Assembly: GCA_964036275.1 (NCBI GenBank)
Contig: OZ038433.1
Span: 39,093,336-39,157,335 of the forward strand
Direction: 5' to 3'
DNA length: 64,000 bases
Source of the DNA: Litoditis marina
Taxonomy: Eukaryota; Nematoda; Chromadorea; Rhabditida; Rhabditidae
Shown here piece after piece: positions 62,666-64,000 of the stretch; the first letter of the stretch is position 1, and each line of letters begins with the position of its first letter. A model generated the notes under the pieces. It had not been told where the DNA came from. It ran no database searches and saw nothing but the letters and a program-made list of their open reading frames with translations. A program made the translations under genes and the position numbers.

Positions 62666-63924
62666 TTGTCCAGTCTTTTTGAACACTAAGGATTCGAAAC
62701 AGCCAAGTTCTCGCGGAGTGAATTTGTTGTTCAACCAACCTTCTCTGAAACTGTGGCCTTACCGCTCCGTACACCCCGTGTAATGCTCGATTCAGTTAGA
62801 GAGGCATCGTGTCCCAGAACTGTGAAAAGCGTTCATACAGTTCGTATATTTTCAGACCCACGGCATCTAGTTTCAGCCAACTACGAAATAATACAAAATT
62901 TGTTCACATTATGGTAATTTTGATCGGCTTGGGAAACACTGGTATTCGGGCCGTTACGGAAATAGTCAGGACGTCACCAAATACCAACCACCAGAAAAAA
63001 AGTACCATGTTGTCAATCGTACTATACTGATTACAATAATCTTATGAAGACCAGTATTCAAGGAGTATTTCTAGAAAAACAACAAAAACATGACATTGCT
63101 CACCCCTTTCGACAGAGAGCGAGCCATCTCCTCAATGATTCTGATTTTGGGTGAACAATTGTCGTCAATCTCTCCATCATAAATATTGGGTGACCTGCAT
63201 TTTTTGAGTGTCATTTTGTTAAGAATATAATAGTCCACGTTTGAAAAGTCCGGAATAGCAATTTTCGTATTTATAGATTTGTGTATATTTATAGATTTGT
63301 TGGTCAAACCCAAAACTTGAAAAAAACTGATCAAAAAGTTTAATGTCAAACTGAAATTATAAAATCTCGAATGTTTCAACTCGATTTGAACTGCCTTAAT
63401 TAGTATGTGTAGCATTCAAAGAAACCACAGCCTCAGTTCAACAAATATGAAGTGTTCTTGAGGTGAATTCTATATCTAACCCGCTTTTTAGGTAACCTAA
63501 CCATTTTTTTGGTAACTAACCTTTTCTAAGGTTATTTCGGTGGTACCCGGAAATTAACCTGAAACAAAAAACAGGTTACCCTCAAATTTGGCTTGAAAAC
63601 TCGTCTTTACTGTTATTTTTGATGGTAACCCGATTTTGGTTTAAGGTTACTTAGAAGTTACTTATTCAAGTAACCTAAAAAATGTTACCAAACAAGGTTA
63701 GGTTACCCAGAAACCGGGTTTGTTGTAGAGTTGGCCTGTTCCTGACCAACCTCTCGACCACGTTCTGTAGCATGACACCCTGAGCCACTCCGTCATATTC
63801 TAACACCATAGAGTAGCCGCGAGGTAGGTAATGGGGTAGGAAACCTGGAATATACCTATGTACTTCAAACCAGCGAAAATGATAATCTTTCTCTGAGTGC
63901 ACCGAGACTGGTCCGTTAACCTTT
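62666..63924 (-). CDS. Candidate ABCA-type transporter exons, running off the right edge
   Basis: Phase-compatible minus-strand exons: 63751-63924 (KVNGPVSVHSEKD, GVMLQNVVER), 63104-63194 (SPNIYDGEIDDN, IIEEMARSLSKG), part of 62904-63026 (DNMVLFFWWLVFGDVLTIS, ending at a possible GTAACG donor) and 62666-62744 (RRLVEQQIHSARTWLFRILS). Acceptors are tttcag, tgcag, atcag and tttcag. The pattern LQ.VVE, then a hydrophobic segment, then a charged (I/R)xLV.E...R helix resembles the first half of an ABCA membrane domain, where the loop helix, TM2 and the EKE-type segment occur in that order. No ATPase motifs are in the window. The family name is a guess; the exon chain is moderately supported. Confidence 0.35.
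63479..63719. mobile_element. Small inverted-repeat element rich in GGTAACC
   Basis: Left end aacccgctttttaggtaacc and right end ggttacccagaaaccgggtt are imperfect inverted copies. The interior repeats ggttac/gtaacc words. It sits in an intron of the candidate transporter gene and resembles the hAT-like MITEs in having a body of repeated short words. Confidence 0.5.
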
Positions 63925-64000
63925 CTGAAAAAAAAACATCGAAAAAGATCCACACTGAGTTCGTCTCGAACTCTTGATATGAAGATCCCTCCGGTTTCGG

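Noticed and set aside
63956..64000. An additional exon at the right edge joined through a 31-nt intron to the exon at 63,924
   Set aside because: The phases fit, but the intron would be shorter than nematode introns usually are; the true donor is probably outside the window.

Overview
The window looks like a repeat-rich chromosome segment from a rhabditid nematode, probably Caenorhabditis-like. The grounds are a multi-exon chemoreceptor gene of the nematode-specific Srt class, short introns ending in TTTCAG-type acceptors, AT-rich intergenic DNA, and a Bel/Pao element primed by a tRNA-Gly that matches the Caenorhabditis acceptor stem. It is eukaryotic and mostly mobile or repetitive DNA. There is no operon, CRISPR array or bacterial gene.

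Left part (1-15.8 kb): few genes. The best supported are two copies of one very small gene (5465-5596 on +, 13464-13598 on -). Each has its own CCAAT and TATA boxes and poly(A) signal, and their 43-44 residue proteins differ mainly by conservative changes. Around them lie dispersed repeats, inverted-repeat elements and degenerate tRNA-like sequences.

15,879-18,640: a Penelope-like element with one uninterrupted 747-codon ORF (reverse transcriptase plus GIY-YIG endonuclease). It is bounded by 200-bp inverted repeats, each holding a candidate hammerhead ribozyme, and by a 12-bp target duplication that lies beyond a 44-bp tail on the right.

21,248-48,206: a 27-kb Bel/Pao LTR retrotransposon with a 5-bp target duplication (ATCTC), 751/747-bp LTRs that differ at about 17 sites, a tRNA-Gly primer site and a purine tract. 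About 16.2 kb of its leader (23.59-39.80 kb) is a satellite of 97-bp units, each made of two related half-units, with nested higher-order duplications. Gag and pol are recognisable but broken by single-base frameshifts and a nonsense codon. In addition, two small phase-0 exons before the satellite and two after pol can be joined into a candidate accessory gene whose central intron would contain the satellite, gag and pol; its last exon encodes a second nucleocapsid-like zinc-knuckle module.

Right part (48.2-64 kb): a minus-strand srt chemoreceptor gene (49,034-55,639), with eight exons in matching phase, one N-terminal exon not found, and a 1.7-kb minisatellite in one intron. After it come MITEs (two with hAT-like 8-bp duplications and bodies of simple sequence, two with long palindromic arms), GGCGCC-rich repeats, and, at the right edge, minus-strand exons that may belong to an ABCA-type transporter.
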